Shown: piece by piece, positions 20,264 to 30,616 of the stretch
Numbering within the stretch: the first letter of the stretch is position 1
Layout of the letters: every line of letters starts with the position of its first letter
DNA from: Leishmania infantum JPCM5
Lineage: Eukaryota; Euglenozoa; Kinetoplastea; Trypanosomatida; Trypanosomatidae
Reading direction: 5' to 3'
Assembly: GCF_000002875.2 (NCBI RefSeq)
Contig: NC_009412.2
Span: 129,001-193,000 of the forward strand
Length of the DNA: 64,000 nt
The notes under the pieces: generated by a model
Told to the model about the DNA's origin: nothing
The model's input: only the letters and a program-made list of their open reading frames with translations
The model's database searches: none
Made by a program: the position numbers and the translations under genes

Positions 20264-22261
20264 ATGAATCGACTAGCGGCATTGAGGGCAAGGTCCGCGA
20301 GCTCTGCAGCCCCACACCTCGATGCTGGGAGTGAGGGGTACGAGGCACCGCACGAGTACATGCACGACTGCGAAGACACTTGCAGCTCGCATCTCAGAGA
20401 CGCGCGGGGGAGTGACGGCGGCTTCCAGCACTGCGGCAGCGAAGATAGCGCCAGCGACGGCAACAACGACTCGGACCACGACAGCCACAAGGACGACGGC
20501 GGAGGCGGCGATGGCAACGATGAGCCGCGCGACGAACCTTACTTTCGGGCTTCAGGTGACGTAGACGAGGCCTCCAGAGTCACGCTGAGCGCCGCGCTCC
20601 TCAGTGACCTCGAGACCTCACACATCTCCCCAACGCCTCATGCGGAGCAGCAGACGCAGAGCAAGGCCAGCGACTGTTGCGTCTGCGGGACGCACGCCAT
20701 GTACACGTGCCCCGGCTGTGGGCGTCGGACGTGCAGCATGATATGCGTACGGGTGCACAAAGAAGACTTCAAGTGCACCGGTGTGCGGGATGTAGCCGTC
20801 AAGGTGCCGCTCAGCGAATTCACGGATCGGCAACTGCAGCGCGACTACCACTTCCTAGAGAACTGCCGTCGCGTCATCGACAACATCGAGCGCTGCTTTC
20901 CCCGTACGTCATGGCGGTACAACTACAAGGCGCTGCCTCCTCCCCTGCACGCCTTGCGTGAAGCGGCGCGGCGCCGCGGTGTCATCTGCCAGATCATGTC
21001 GGAGGGGATGCGCAAACGAGACGAGAACACGAGTCGGCTTGATCGCAAGACGAACACGATTGTGTGGCGTTGCGAGTTTGAATTTAGGAGCGCTCATGAC
21101 GGGGCTGAGGTGACGACCATCTCCACAGACTGGGGCAGCGAGCGCCACCGGCTTGGCGACATTCTCAAGTACTGCTGGGCCACCAACCCGCCACTTCTCT
21201 GTTACCACATCAACCGGCGGTACAACCGGGCTTCCAAATACGTGGGCGAATCAGCGACAAAGACCGCGAAGGGTGGCGAGGGAGAGGTGCCCGACGAAAC
21301 GGACCCGACGCCGCACGACAGTGCGGCGGCACCGCTGGAAACTGCAGCGGATGCCGGATCGGCAGCGGCACCCCCTACAGGTGTGGATGTCTTGCCCACG
21401 GCAGAGGTAACGAGGGTGGCGAGCGACGAGGGTGAGGGCGATGTACCACCGCCTACGGTCGCCGCTGTAGAGGCTGAGGCCGCAGCAAGCAGAAGGGAAT
21501 GTCCACTGAGTGCCCCGGCAGAGCTGCTCCCGCTGCGCGCCTACGAGGTGGTGTTGCCAATGCCGCCTATCGAGCCAGTGACCCCACGAGAGGCGCAGCA
21601 TCAAGCGTTCGTGCAGGACTTCCTGACACGGGAAAAGTATGTGATTTTGTCCAAGGCGGAACGGCTGGGCAACAACGCGCGGTACTTCTTGCTCGACCCT
21701 TACGATACCCTCAACGAGAATCTGCGCCGGCTTTTCTTCGTCAGCGAGTTCCCTGTGTTCGTTGTCGTGCATGCATCCGAGCTGCACCGCTTCACCCTCG
21801 TAACGGAGGAAGACAAGGAGGCAATTCGCAGCAGTTTCCGCTCGAAGAAGACTCGCGTGCCGCGCGAGCGGCCGCAGATGCGCAAGCGGAGCGAGATGGA
21901 GCCGGAGGAATTGGAGCGTCTGAGTCGCGTGCCGTGCCGGCGCTTCCTTCAGGGCCGCTGCCTGAACGCCGAGGAGTGCCCCTACTGGCACTGCACGCCA
22001 AACGAGATTCCAGTGTGCCGCACGTTTCTCCGGTTTGGGGAGTGCGATAAGGGGACGCGGTGCAGTTTCCGCCACGATGCCGATGCGGTGCGGATCGCCC
22101 GCAAGCGTCAGCGCGACGGCCTCGGCGAAAACGGTAGTCCGATGCGTGGTCGTGGCATGGGCCGCGACCGCGGCTTCGGCTTCGGCCGGTTGCTTGATGG
22201 CGCCCGAGGACGCGGTGGCATGGGCGGCGGCTTCTACGAACCGCGTCACCGCACCGAGTAA
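20264..22261 (+). CDS. BCD1: BCD1-like HIT zinc-finger protein with two CCCH fingers
   Basis: This 665-aa protein begins with an acidic Asp/Ser/His/Gly-rich region (~30-105). A HIT-type zinc finger follows at ~139-172 (CCVCGTHAMYTCPGCG and the paired Cys/His ligands). Next comes a BCD1/ZNHIT6-like core (~190-310) with LQRDYHFLE, ARRRGVICQIMSEGMRKR and a WRCEFEF strand. After an Ala/Glu-rich linker and another folded stretch (~425-530) there are two CCCH fingers: C-x7-C-x5-C-x3-H near 559-577 and C-x8-C-x5-C-x3-H near 586-605. The C-terminus (~620-665) is Arg/Gly-rich. BCD1 is an assembly factor for box C/D snoRNPs and acts in the nucleus. The CCCH pair and RG tail are not part of the BCD1 proteins I know and suggest added RNA binding. 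Confidence 0.75.
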   Translation: MNRLAALRARSASSAAPHLDAGSEGYEAPHEYMHDCEDTCSSHLRDARGSDGGFQHCGSEDSASDGNNDSDHDSHKDDGGGGDGNDEPRDEPYFRASGDVDEASRVTLSAALLSDLETSHISPTPHAEQQTQSKASDCCVCGTHAMYTCPGCGRRTCSMICVRVHKEDFKCTGVRDVAVKVPLSEFTDRQLQRDYHFLENCRRVIDNIERCFPRTSWRYNYKALPPPLHALREAARRRGVICQIMSEGMRKRDENTSRLDRKTNTIVWRCEFEFRSAHDGAEVTTISTDWGSERHRLGDILKYCWATNPPLLCYHINRRYNRASKYVGESATKTAKGGEGEVPDETDPTPHDSAAAPLETAADAGSAAAPPTGVDVLPTAEVTRVASDEGEGDVPPPTVAAVEAEAAASRRECPLSAPAELLPLRAYEVVLPMPPIEPVTPREAQHQAFVQDFLTREKYVILSKAERLGNNARYFLLDPYDTLNENLRRLFFVSEFPVFVVVHASELHRFTLVTEEDKEAIRSSFRSKKTRVPRERPQMRKRSEMEPEELERLSRVPCRRFLQGRCLNAEECPYWHCTPNEIPVCRTFLRFGECDKGTRCSFRHDADAVRIARKRQRDGLGENGSPMRGRGMGRDRGFGFGRLLDGARGRGGMGGGFYEPRHRTE

Positions 22262-23415
22262 GAGTGGTAATATAAGCGCCACCAACTGCGCGGCGCATCC
22301 CCCCTCCACCTCCCTTCTCTGCGGAGGGTGGTGGAGATTCCACGACGCAAGGGAGAGAGCGTGTGGAGTCCCCTAAGCGATGGCACTGAAGGTGGTGTGC
22401 CGGGGCGTGGGCTAGTGACTGCTGCTCTCGGTAACTTTCAACTAGTTTCTACGTGTAACGGGTGCGTGCGCGCGCCGGCATTTAAACCACCACCAAAGAA
22501 GAAGGAAAAGAGCGCAGCTCCTGTCTTGCCGTTTCTTCCCGACCCAACCGCTCGCCACGAACACACGCGTCTTGGGTGTGCGTGTCCGTATGCCAACTGC
22601 TCCGTTTGCCTTTCTGTGGCCTATGTCTACTGTGGACTCCGCACCTCCCTCTCCTCCTGCACAGTGTGAGATGTTGTGCCCGCAGCTGTGTGCATGCACC
22701 TCCAGGTCTCCTCTCCGCAGCCCCAACGGACAGATGGGCCCTGTGCAGCGCTTTTCCACCAGCCCACATGTTCCTTAACGTACGGGGGCAGCCGCGGCGT
22801 CGTTGAGTCTCCCCCTCCCTTTCTCTGTCTCTCTTCTCTCCTCTCTCGCGAACGTTCCCTCGCGTAAGAAGTGCGACTGCGAAAAGGGAATTACGACCTG
22901 CGCTGCTTGTCGTACACACGAGCACACGCACTTCTCTGTTTTGGCAGGTGGTGAGAGGCTCCCCTCACCACCTGCCCGCGTTTGTCCAGAAACGCGTGAG
23001 GTTGCTTCTGCATAAGTTGGTGAGACCGCCGTCTGTCCTCCTCAATGGTCTGCCTCGTCTAGCCCCCACGATCTCACCCCCTCCTTTTTCTTCTTTTTTT
23101 TTGCGTTGTGTCTCCCTCGTTTTACTGGTGAGCGGCCGATATCAATCATTGCGGGCCCCATTCCCTCGTCCTTTTCTCGGCTGCGCCGTCGTCGCTGTTC
23201 CTGCCGTGCACCTGTCGACGGACTTGGCAGCGCCACAGTCCACGATTGCCGCCTTCTATCTATCCCGTTGGCTCTCCTAGCCCACCCCTCCTTCGCCTCG
23301 CTTTTCATTGGCCGGGTTGCTTTGGCGCGTGTCGGTGTCTGCGTGTACTCGCGCTGCCTTCTTGTTCGTGTGCTGGTATCGTGCTGAATAGTCGTCGCCG
23401 GCCACCGGTCGAAGA
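22262..23415. other. Spacer, no gene seen
   Basis: C/T-rich tracts occur around 22800-22870 and 23080-23120. CTCCTAG ending at 23280 is one possible acceptor for the next gene, and GAATAG near 23391 is another. Confidence 0.6.
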
Positions 23416-24447
23416 ATGAACTCCGACACACCGTCACCACCCTGCTCGTCAGTGCCGCTTGAGGGTCGCGTGACAGCAGCCGCATCGCAGCCGATGCATG
23501 CCGCCCGACCGCGCTGGTCGCACGATGATGATGATAGCGTGAGTGTCGTGCAGAGCACACACGACTACACGCAACGCATCTTCAAGACCAAACCTCAAAG
23601 TGCGCGGTGGGTGCGCGGGTTGACGGAAGATGGCCAGGAGGACGACCGCACCATTGGCTTCCGGAGGCGCCGAGCAAACATGAACCGGTGGGAGGAGCTC
23701 GACGACACCCCCAATGATGTTTTGCAAGGAACTGCACACGCGGAAAGGTGGCGTAGCCACTGGTTGTTTTACCCCAATATGCTTGCCATCGTCTATTTGT
23801 GCTTGATCGTCGCGCGTATGATGAAGGGGCTCCATCGTTCTTACCGGCTCGATTACCCCACCACGCCGTGGCAGCTCGAGCTGTACGGGCGCCGGTACGG
23901 CGAGAACGGCGTCTCCTTCTTGATGCGCGTCTGCGTGCCACTGGCTGTCCCGCATGCCGTCGGGGCAGCGTACACGCTGACTCTGACCTACACCATTGGT
24001 GGAGCAGCGCGCCAATTTATCGCGTTGTGCGGCGTTGGCTTGTCGCTGCTGTCCGTGGGCGCGTTATTCACGCAGAGCTCGTTGCTCTTCGCCTGCTGCG
24101 GCCTCTCTCCATATAGTCACCGGTGGGAATGCGACTTGCCATTTGCCCTCCACCACGTCTGCAGCGTCATTCGGGTGTTGTGCCCGCTGCTGGCGGTGTG
24201 GTGTGTGTCTCCCGTGCTGGACCAGCTGTGGGGCTGCGGCTACCGGTGGCGGTGCGTGCTCGCTGTGCCGTGTGTGATGGCCCTAGCGTGCCTGGTCAGT
24301 TCCGTGTACGATGAGGTGCCCTCGCAGGCGATGCTGGACTTGGCACACATGTCAGTACTGCTTGCCTGGCCTCTCTTCGTGAAGGCATGCTGGAGGCTAA
24401 AGCCTTTTGCAGCGGTGCCAAAGACGGAGAAGCTGCACGAGAAGTAA
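23416..24447 (+). CDS. Multi-pass membrane protein, unknown function
   Basis: This is a 343-aa protein. Residues ~1-110 are hydrophilic, with an acidic DDDDS stretch and a basic RRRR segment, so probably cytosolic. About six hydrophobic segments follow: ~119-139 (FYPNMLAIVYLCLIVAR), ~170-195, ~198-230, ~248-272, ~280-300 and ~312-332. The tail is short and basic (KTEKLHEK). No transporter or enzyme motif is seen. Cys and Trp are frequent in the membrane part. It could be a kinetoplastid-specific membrane protein; the organelle cannot be told from sequence. Confidence 0.75.
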   Translation: MNSDTPSPPCSSVPLEGRVTAAASQPMHAARPRWSHDDDDSVSVVQSTHDYTQRIFKTKPQSARWVRGLTEDGQEDDRTIGFRRRRANMNRWEELDDTPNDVLQGTAHAERWRSHWLFYPNMLAIVYLCLIVARMMKGLHRSYRLDYPTTPWQLELYGRRYGENGVSFLMRVCVPLAVPHAVGAAYTLTLTYTIGGAARQFIALCGVGLSLLSVGALFTQSSLLFACCGLSPYSHRWECDLPFALHHVCSVIRVLCPLLAVWCVSPVLDQLWGCGYRWRCVLAVPCVMALACLVSSVYDEVPSQAMLDLAHMSVLLAWPLFVKACWRLKPFAAVPKTEKLHEK

Positions 24448-25380
24448 GAACTTCAAAAGATGACGCTTGTACGAGTGAGGGCAAACAAAACGCCGACGCG
24501 AAGGCTCAAACGTAAACATAACGCGACCGGTAGCGGAGAGGGAGGCGTGTGACTGTGTGCGTGTGCCGAGAAAGAGATCCGCTACTGTAGTGGCGAAACG
24601 GCTGACTCTCACTCGCGTCGCCAGTGCTCAGCAGTCATCTCTTTCTCTCCTCCACTCCCTCTCCCGTCCCTCTGCGCATGAATGTGCCTGTGTGCTCGGC
24701 TGATGTCTCTCTCTCGCCCTCGTTGTTGTGCGTTGATTCGATCATCACCTACCCACCCCTTCTCTCCGGTCTACTCTTTGCGTCGGTGGTCGTGTGCCTC
24801 CACAACCCCACGTACTTCATCCGAGAAAACGGAAAAGGAGGAGAAACATGCACGCACAGACGCCACGGTGCAGCCGTCTAGGGTGCGCAGAGTCGAGTCC
24901 GTCTCCATGCGGACTGTGTGCATGTGCTTCTCCCCTCTGGTGTCCGCGTCTGCTGAGCGGAGCGGCAACGACGACGAGGATACGAAAGGGGATCTGGAGA
25001 AGGACCTCTCACCTGATACACTTCCGCTGGCACGTCGCATCATTGCTAAACGCCTCTGCGATGTCCCTGGGGACATCAGCGAGGCGGGTGGTGATCTACA
25101 GTGCCCCCGCCAAGCACGTTTCCGATGCAGGAACACACACGTGCAGCCCCTCCTCCGCCTTATTTTTCTCTCCTTCCTGTATTCTTGCCCTTCCACCACC
25201 ACCCCGCCCCCTCCTCTCGAACTTCTCGCGCGCGCCAAGGAATCGCCGCGAACAAGGACTGCAGCGACTTCAAGTACAGCGCACGCGCAAAATCCGCCGC
25301 ATAGGAGGCGTTGTCAAACGTCTACGCTCCCCCCTCACTCCCTACCTCCTCGCACACACTCCGGCGCTTTCCTCTCCGCC
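24448..25380. other. Spacer, no gene seen
   Basis: It contains C/T tracts, the longest near 25155-25225, followed by GCGCCAAG (AG 25238-25239), a candidate acceptor for the gene at 25381. A frame open from 24682 has no ATG supported by an acceptor. Confidence 0.6.
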
Positions 25381-26409
25381 ATGTCGTCCTCCATGATTCC
25401 ACTGAGCGCGACGGCGCAGCGCGTCAAGATGCTGGAGTGCGGGCCGTGTGCACTTCGCTCAGCGATGCGGAGGGCCGATCGAGAGAGCTGGACACCGCCG
25501 CTGGCAGACGTCGCTGTGGACATCGTGGCCGGTGCCCTCACTCTCACCAGCGCCAACGAGGTTCTCGTCCCCGCCTCACTCGTGCACTATGTGGAGTCCT
25601 GCAGGACAGAGGCGAAGCGGACTGCCAGTGGCGCGCTGACGCAGTGGCCATGGCCAGCCTGGGACGTGGCACTCAAGGAGCAGCGCCTGGTGACCCTGGT
25701 CACGGCCGGGGACGTGGCACGCCTCGTGAGTAGCGACTGCTACGGCGGCGCCTACCGCACCTTGTGCGTTCCCGTTCCGGCTGGACCTCTTGTAGCACAG
25801 CTCGATTTCGGCATCACTGTGGACACGTTTTATGCAGAGGTGCTGCCAGGGGTGCTGGACGTGGTCGGGGCAGACGGTCGTGTTCGGTGGCGCGCTTGGA
25901 TGCGGTCGGCGCTCACGTGTGCGTACGAAGGCACGCATGTGCCACCGATCCGCGTTGCGGAGTACACGAGCCAACTGCTTCGGCAGACGGGCGGGTGCGA
26001 GAGCGTGATGTGGGAGGCCGCCGTGACAGGCCTGACTCCTCGCTGGCTGGAGACGGCGTCCAAGACGGCTTTAGCGGTAGGCGTGCCATCAGGGTTGCTG
26101 GCACTGGCACTGCCAGAGGAGTCCGGCTGCACAGCGCGACTGCTGGCCAAGTCTGTCGAGGTCGGCGTCACGTCGTGGGCGACGTGCGCGGTCGCTAGCA
26201 GCCCTCTCTACCCTCACACTTCTCCCGTGGCCTCTCCACAGACAGTGCAGCTCTTCACGACCGGCTGGAATGATGTGTCTGCAGCTGCGGCGCCAACGTG
26301 CGACGGCGACGCCGCCGTTGACGCCGCGGAGGAGAGCCTGGGGCAGTGCTTCGACTTTGTGGACGCCGTCACAGAGCGAGTCGGAGCTGTCCTGCACACC
26401 GATGCGTGA
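25381..26409 (+). CDS. Conserved-looking protein of unknown function
   Basis: This 342-aa protein starts MSSSMIPLSATAQRVKMLEC. It is Ala/Val/Leu-rich, with Cys and Trp spread through the chain and no signal peptide or membrane segment. Its even hydrophobic pattern suggests a single globular, mostly helical domain to ~280, followed by a looser C-terminal part with a DAAVDAAEESLGQCFDF segment. I do not recognise a family. The frame is open well upstream, but ATG 25381 is the first that follows the C/T tract and candidate acceptor at 25238. Codon choice (G/C at third positions) is like its neighbours. Confidence 0.75.
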   Translation: MSSSMIPLSATAQRVKMLECGPCALRSAMRRADRESWTPPLADVAVDIVAGALTLTSANEVLVPASLVHYVESCRTEAKRTASGALTQWPWPAWDVALKEQRLVTLVTAGDVARLVSSDCYGGAYRTLCVPVPAGPLVAQLDFGITVDTFYAEVLPGVLDVVGADGRVRWRAWMRSALTCAYEGTHVPPIRVAEYTSQLLRQTGGCESVMWEAAVTGLTPRWLETASKTALAVGVPSGLLALALPEESGCTARLLAKSVEVGVTSWATCAVASSPLYPHTSPVASPQTVQLFTTGWNDVSAAAAPTCDGDAAVDAAEESLGQCFDFVDAVTERVGAVLHTDA

Positions 26410-26778
26410 AGGACTCCAAGAATCAGGCGTGTTGCGCGACCACAGGCACAGGCAGGTGATCAGAGAAGTGAAGACAGAAGCGTGGAGCTCAGGGGACGAG
26501 GCTCGGTAGATGACGGGGCCCGCCCTTTCGCAAGAGCAGCACCTACTTCGCTTACTTGGTCTTTGTACCATCGCGTTGTCTCTCTCCCACCCCGCCCCTG
26601 CCGTTGGCCAGCATGATTCGCCGCCTCTGCCGCGCTGTCACGGTGCCGCCTGCGTGGCACTTCCGTCTTACTCACAGCTGCACGCGCTGCTGAGAACGCG
26701 ACGCATCGTTTTCCTTTGCATGTCTGCTGCATTTGTGTTGACCAATGACACAGCACCGGTGCACGGACAGAGTCAAAA

Positions 26779-26800
26779 GTGTGTGTGTGTGTGTGTGTGT
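26779..26800. repeat. (GT)n microsatellite
   Basis: About 11 GT units in the spacer before RRP44. Confidence 0.95.
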
Positions 26801-27446
26801 ACGCTGTGTCACAGACAATCGGAGGAGGGTCTGACCTTTTCTTTCCGATGCTCTTCGTTAGGTGGGCGAAAGAGGGTGGAAGGCAAACGCGGGAGGGGTG
26901 GGGGGCTCCTGGGCCAACGCCGAGCGGCTGCCGGGCGACTGCGTGACAGACACTTCTGGGTTACGACTCGGCCCCGGCCCCTCGCCCCCTCCAAATCTCG
27001 AGCACCGGCTGCTACGTGCTGTACGCAGCGTAGCGACGGTGACATGCGTCGCATGCGAGGATCACTTACCCCCCCCCTTTTTTGTTCGTTGCTGTCCACG
27101 GTGGAACTTTCACCTGCTATTCGCTCCCCTGCGCACTCCCCCCGTCTCTCTTTCTCGCTCTCTTCGCCCGCTGCGCGGACACATTCGTGCTCGTGACGAC
27201 AAAACAATAAAACGCGCCTCGAAAGAAGAGTGTACGGCTGCGTGTTTGGACTTGTGCGCTTGCAGAGACTTCCGTGTCTGAGTGTCTGTGCCTCTTGGGC
27301 AGCAACTGCGTGAGCACGACAACGTTCTCTTTGAGGCCGTCTCTCTCGTTCTCTCTGCCCGTCACGGGAGCTTGCAGGCGGAGGTGACCCTTTTTCGCCT
27401 TTCCTCTACGTGAAAGGCCAATCGATCTTCAGTCTCCCACTCCTGC

Positions 27447-27448
27447 AG
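27447..27448 (+). promoter_or_regulatory. Predicted spliced-leader acceptor AG for RRP44
   Basis: CTCCCACTCCTGCAG, with ATG 27469 following after 20 nt. Confidence 0.7.
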
Positions 27449-27468
27449 GTCCCTCCATTAGTGAGAGG

Positions 27469-30447
27469 ATGTTCACCAAGAAGCGCGCGGCCATTCACAA
27501 TGTGCGCAACAACGTCGACAGGTCGAGCGGCGCCGGCGGCGGCGCGCTCACGCGCAAAGACATCGGCTGCGGCATCGTGGACTGCCCTCTTTGCATCACG
27601 ACGGCTGTCGCAGGCGTGAGGGAGCCGTGCATTCTTCCCACGGCCGTCATTGTGATACCCGACACGAACGTTGTGTTGCACAACATGAACGCCATGGAGG
27701 ACTACCGCGTGCAGAACATCATCCTCCTCACCACAGTGATGCAGGAGGTGCAGAACCGCAACAAGGCCATGTATGCTCGGCTGCAGCGCCTCCTCGGGGA
27801 CGACAAGAAGCAGTGCTTTGTCTTCGCGAACGACCGACACGAGCAGACGCACTGCATGCGCAAGAGGGAGGAGTCGCCCAACGACTTCAACGATCGCGCG
27901 ATTCGAGTGGCGGCGCAGTGGTACGCGCGGCATGTGGTAGCCGCCTTCCCGGGCATGGCGGACTCATCGACGTCCAGTGTGATTGTCGTTTCGCACGATC
28001 GGGCCTTCAAGCAGGCTATGGACGCGTCGGAGGAGGCGCAGCGGGTGAGCAACCTGCGCTGCGTATCGCTCCGTGACTACATCAAGCTGGCCATCGCCAG
28101 CGACTCGGACTTGCTGGAGAAGATTCAATACGAGGAGCCGGAAGGGATGAAAGAGTCGCCGTCGACGCGGCAGCTCTTCACGCCGCATCTCGGCATGGCC
28201 GCCATGGACGCCGGCGTGCACGACGGGAGCCTGTACAAAGGCAAGCTGCGCGTCAGTGAGACAAGCTGCTTCTTTGGCGAGATTCGCGGCAAGTTCGAGG
28301 GCCACACCTTCCAGCGCATTCTCATACAGGGCCGCGCCAATATGAACCGCGCGATTCACGACGACGTCGTGGCGGTGCAGTTGCTGCCCGTGCCGAGCTG
28401 GCGTGGCCCAAAAGGCTCAGCTCCCCTTTCAGAGTCTGCGAGCGAAGAAGATGCCATCACGGCGGGCTTCACGCCTACCGGCAAGGTGGTGGGCCTACTC
28501 TCCTCCAACCGCCGGCCGTTCTGCGGCAGTCTTGATGAGGGTGAGCTCGAGCAGGTCAAGGCGAACATGTCGGATAACGTCTCCATCCTGTTTCAGCCCA
28601 AGAACAACCGAATCCCGCGCATTCGCATCAGCACCCGTCACGTGCAGGACTTGATGGACAAGCGTCTTAGCGTGGTGATTGATGATTGGCCCTTGTACAG
28701 CAGTTTTCCAGTTGGGCACTACGTTGAGGTGCTGGGCAAGATCGGCGATCGTGACACGGAGGCGATGGTCATTCTTTTGGAGAACGACGTGCCCCATTAC
28801 GACTTCAGCGAGGCAGTCCACGACTGCCTTCCAAAGGGGCAGTGGTCTGTGGCCAAGGACGAGGAGGCAAGGCGGCTGGACTTGCGCGACTTGTGCGTTG
28901 TCAGCGTCGACCCGCTGGGGTGCCGCGATATCGATGACGCGCTGCATTGCCGCGTCGTGAACGGCAATCACCTCGAGGTGGGTGTGCACATTGCCGACGT
29001 CACGCACTTTCTGCACGAGGGCACGGCCATGGACGATGAGGCAGCAAAGCGCAGCACGAGCGTGTACTTGGTGGATCGGCGCATCAACATGCTGCCACAG
29101 CTGCTGACGGAGAACCTCTGCTCGCTCGTGGAGGCTGAGGACCGCTACGCCTTTTCGATTCTCTGGGAGTTTGATGAGAACCTGAACGTGGTGCGCGACT
29201 GGTTTGGCAAGACAATCATCCGCTCCCGCGGCGCCCTTTACTACGGCGACGCGCAGCGCATGATCGACAACCCGACCGACACCTCTGACATCGCCGTTTC
29301 GCTGCGCGAACTGATGCGGCTCAGCAAGCACTTCAAGGCGCAGCGCGAAAAGGACGGCGCCCTCTTTCTGGCGTCGCAGGAGTTCAAGTTCAAGGTGGAC
29401 AACGAGCATGTCAACCCAACCGACATGCAAGTCTACCAAACCTTCGAGGCGAACTCGATGATCGAGGAGTGGATGTTGTACGCCAACGCGGCGGTCGCGA
29501 CGAAGGTGTACGAGTCCTACCCCCAGTGGACGTTGCTGCGCCGCCACGAGCGACCTGCTGAAGGCGCATTCGACACGCTGAATGACGCTTTGTACGGCAA
29601 GCTGCACGTGCGCCTCGACGACACGACCTCTCTGACGCTGAATAAGTCCCTCGACAAGTGCGAGGACCCGCAGGACCCGTACTTCAACAAGCTCATTCGC
29701 ATCCTCACCACGCGATGTCTGCGACAGGCGCAGTACTTCTCCAGCGGTGGCATCCCCAAGGACGAGTTTTACCACTTTGGACTTGCCATGCCCATCTACA
29801 CCCACTTCACGTCGCCGATACGCCGCTACGCCGATGTCATTGTCCATCGTCAGCTGGCGGCCGCCATCGGCATCGAAAACGTTAGTGAGCAGCACATGAA
29901 CACGGAGAGGATGGAGGCCGTAGCAGAAAACCTCAACTACCGCCACGAACAGGCGCAGCGGGCGGGCCGGGACTCTCAGAATCTCTTCACCGGCTTCTAC
30001 CTGCGCAACTTTGAGGATGGAAAGATCCCTGACGAGGAAGGCTACGTGGTGCGCGTGTCGGAGACGCACGTCTTTGTGCTTGTGCCCAAATACGGTCAGG
30101 AGAGCCGCATCCCGCGGGAACAGCTGGAGACGGTGCCGCGCTTGTTGGATAGAGTAAAAGTGGCCATCCAGCTGAAGCGGCAGGGCGACGTCATGCGCAC
30201 AAAACTTGTGTTCCGCCTGATTGGCCTGATGCGCGACGGCGAGGAGGGCGGAGTGCTGGTGGCAGACGATGAGGCGTACGAGGTCATCGAGGATAGCGAG
30301 GAAGCTTCCGAGGATGCACCCAGAGCGTCACAGGGTGCGCCGGCAACATCCGTAGCGGCGGGTGACAACGATACCAAGGCAGCGGAGCCGGAGTTTAAAC
30401 GGGCTAGAGCAGACGGAGCCGAGACTGCCCTGCCAACCTCGTTGTAG
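27469..30447 (+). CDS. RRP44: RRP44/DIS3 exosome ribonuclease
   Basis: This 992-aa protein has the full length of the family. The N-terminal CR3-type cysteine motif (DIGCGIVDCPLC, 31-42) is present. The PIN domain (~58-210) has its acidic residues in IPDTNVV (D65), MQEV (E93), FNDRAIRVAA and SHDRAF, so endonuclease activity is expected. Cold-shock domains (~235-450) precede the RNB domain, whose metal-binding motif DPLGCRDIDDALHCR (~481-495) is intact, as is the later HFTSPIRRYADVIVHR segment (~783-798). An S1 domain lies at ~850-925, followed by an acidic/Ala-rich tail. Family knowledge: this 3'-5' exonuclease is the catalytic subunit of the nuclear exosome and processes rRNA. A SIDER2-like element begins ~170 bp after the stop codon, inside the probable 3' UTR. 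Confidence 0.95.
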   Translation: MFTKKRAAIHNVRNNVDRSSGAGGGALTRKDIGCGIVDCPLCITTAVAGVREPCILPTAVIVIPDTNVVLHNMNAMEDYRVQNIILLTTVMQEVQNRNKAMYARLQRLLGDDKKQCFVFANDRHEQTHCMRKREESPNDFNDRAIRVAAQWYARHVVAAFPGMADSSTSSVIVVSHDRAFKQAMDASEEAQRVSNLRCVSLRDYIKLAIASDSDLLEKIQYEEPEGMKESPSTRQLFTPHLGMAAMDAGVHDGSLYKGKLRVSETSCFFGEIRGKFEGHTFQRILIQGRANMNRAIHDDVVAVQLLPVPSWRGPKGSAPLSESASEEDAITAGFTPTGKVVGLLSSNRRPFCGSLDEGELEQVKANMSDNVSILFQPKNNRIPRIRISTRHVQDLMDKRLSVVIDDWPLYSSFPVGHYVEVLGKIGDRDTEAMVILLENDVPHYDFSEAVHDCLPKGQWSVAKDEEARRLDLRDLCVVSVDPLGCRDIDDALHCRVVNGNHLEVGVHIADVTHFLHEGTAMDDEAAKRSTSVYLVDRRINMLPQLLTENLCSLVEAEDRYAFSILWEFDENLNVVRDWFGKTIIRSRGALYYGDAQRMIDNPTDTSDIAVSLRELMRLSKHFKAQREKDGALFLASQEFKFKVDNEHVNPTDMQVYQTFEANSMIEEWMLYANAAVATKVYESYPQWTLLRRHERPAEGAFDTLNDALYGKLHVRLDDTTSLTLNKSLDKCEDPQDPYFNKLIRILTTRCLRQAQYFSSGGIPKDEFYHFGLAMPIYTHFTSPIRRYADVIVHRQLAAAIGIENVSEQHMNTERMEAVAENLNYRHEQAQRAGRDSQNLFTGFYLRNFEDGKIPDEEGYVVRVSETHVFVLVPKYGQESRIPREQLETVPRLLDRVKVAIQLKRQGDVMRTKLVFRLIGLMRDGEEGGVLVADDEAYEVIEDSEEASEDAPRASQGAPATSVAAGDNDTKAAEPEFKRARADGAETALPTSL

Positions 30448-30616
30448 CCGAAAACGCCGCGGTAGGTGCATCCGGTGCGAAAAACAGCGAGGCGGCCGGG
30501 GACAGACATGCTCGGCAATGCTGCAGTGAGCCGCTTCCTCCCACCAAGCTCCTTCCCAACTTCTGGTCCCGCAACGCTTCAATACCGTGTGCCGTTGTTC
30601 TCCTTTCCATCGGCCG

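Larger units (their letters stand above)
26410..27468. other. 1.1-kb spacer with (GT)n, no gene seen
   Basis: It holds a (GT)n run at 26779-26800 and a C-run with T-run near 27069-27082. The acceptor for RRP44 is at its right end. Confidence 0.7.

Noticed and set aside
21251..22309. 352-codon minus frame opposite the BCD1-like gene
   Set aside because: Antisense shadow; the + strand has zinc-finger and BCD1 motifs.
28495..30069. 524-codon minus-strand frame opposite RRP44
   Set aside because: Mirror frame of a GC3-rich gene; RRP44 motifs on the + strand are complete.
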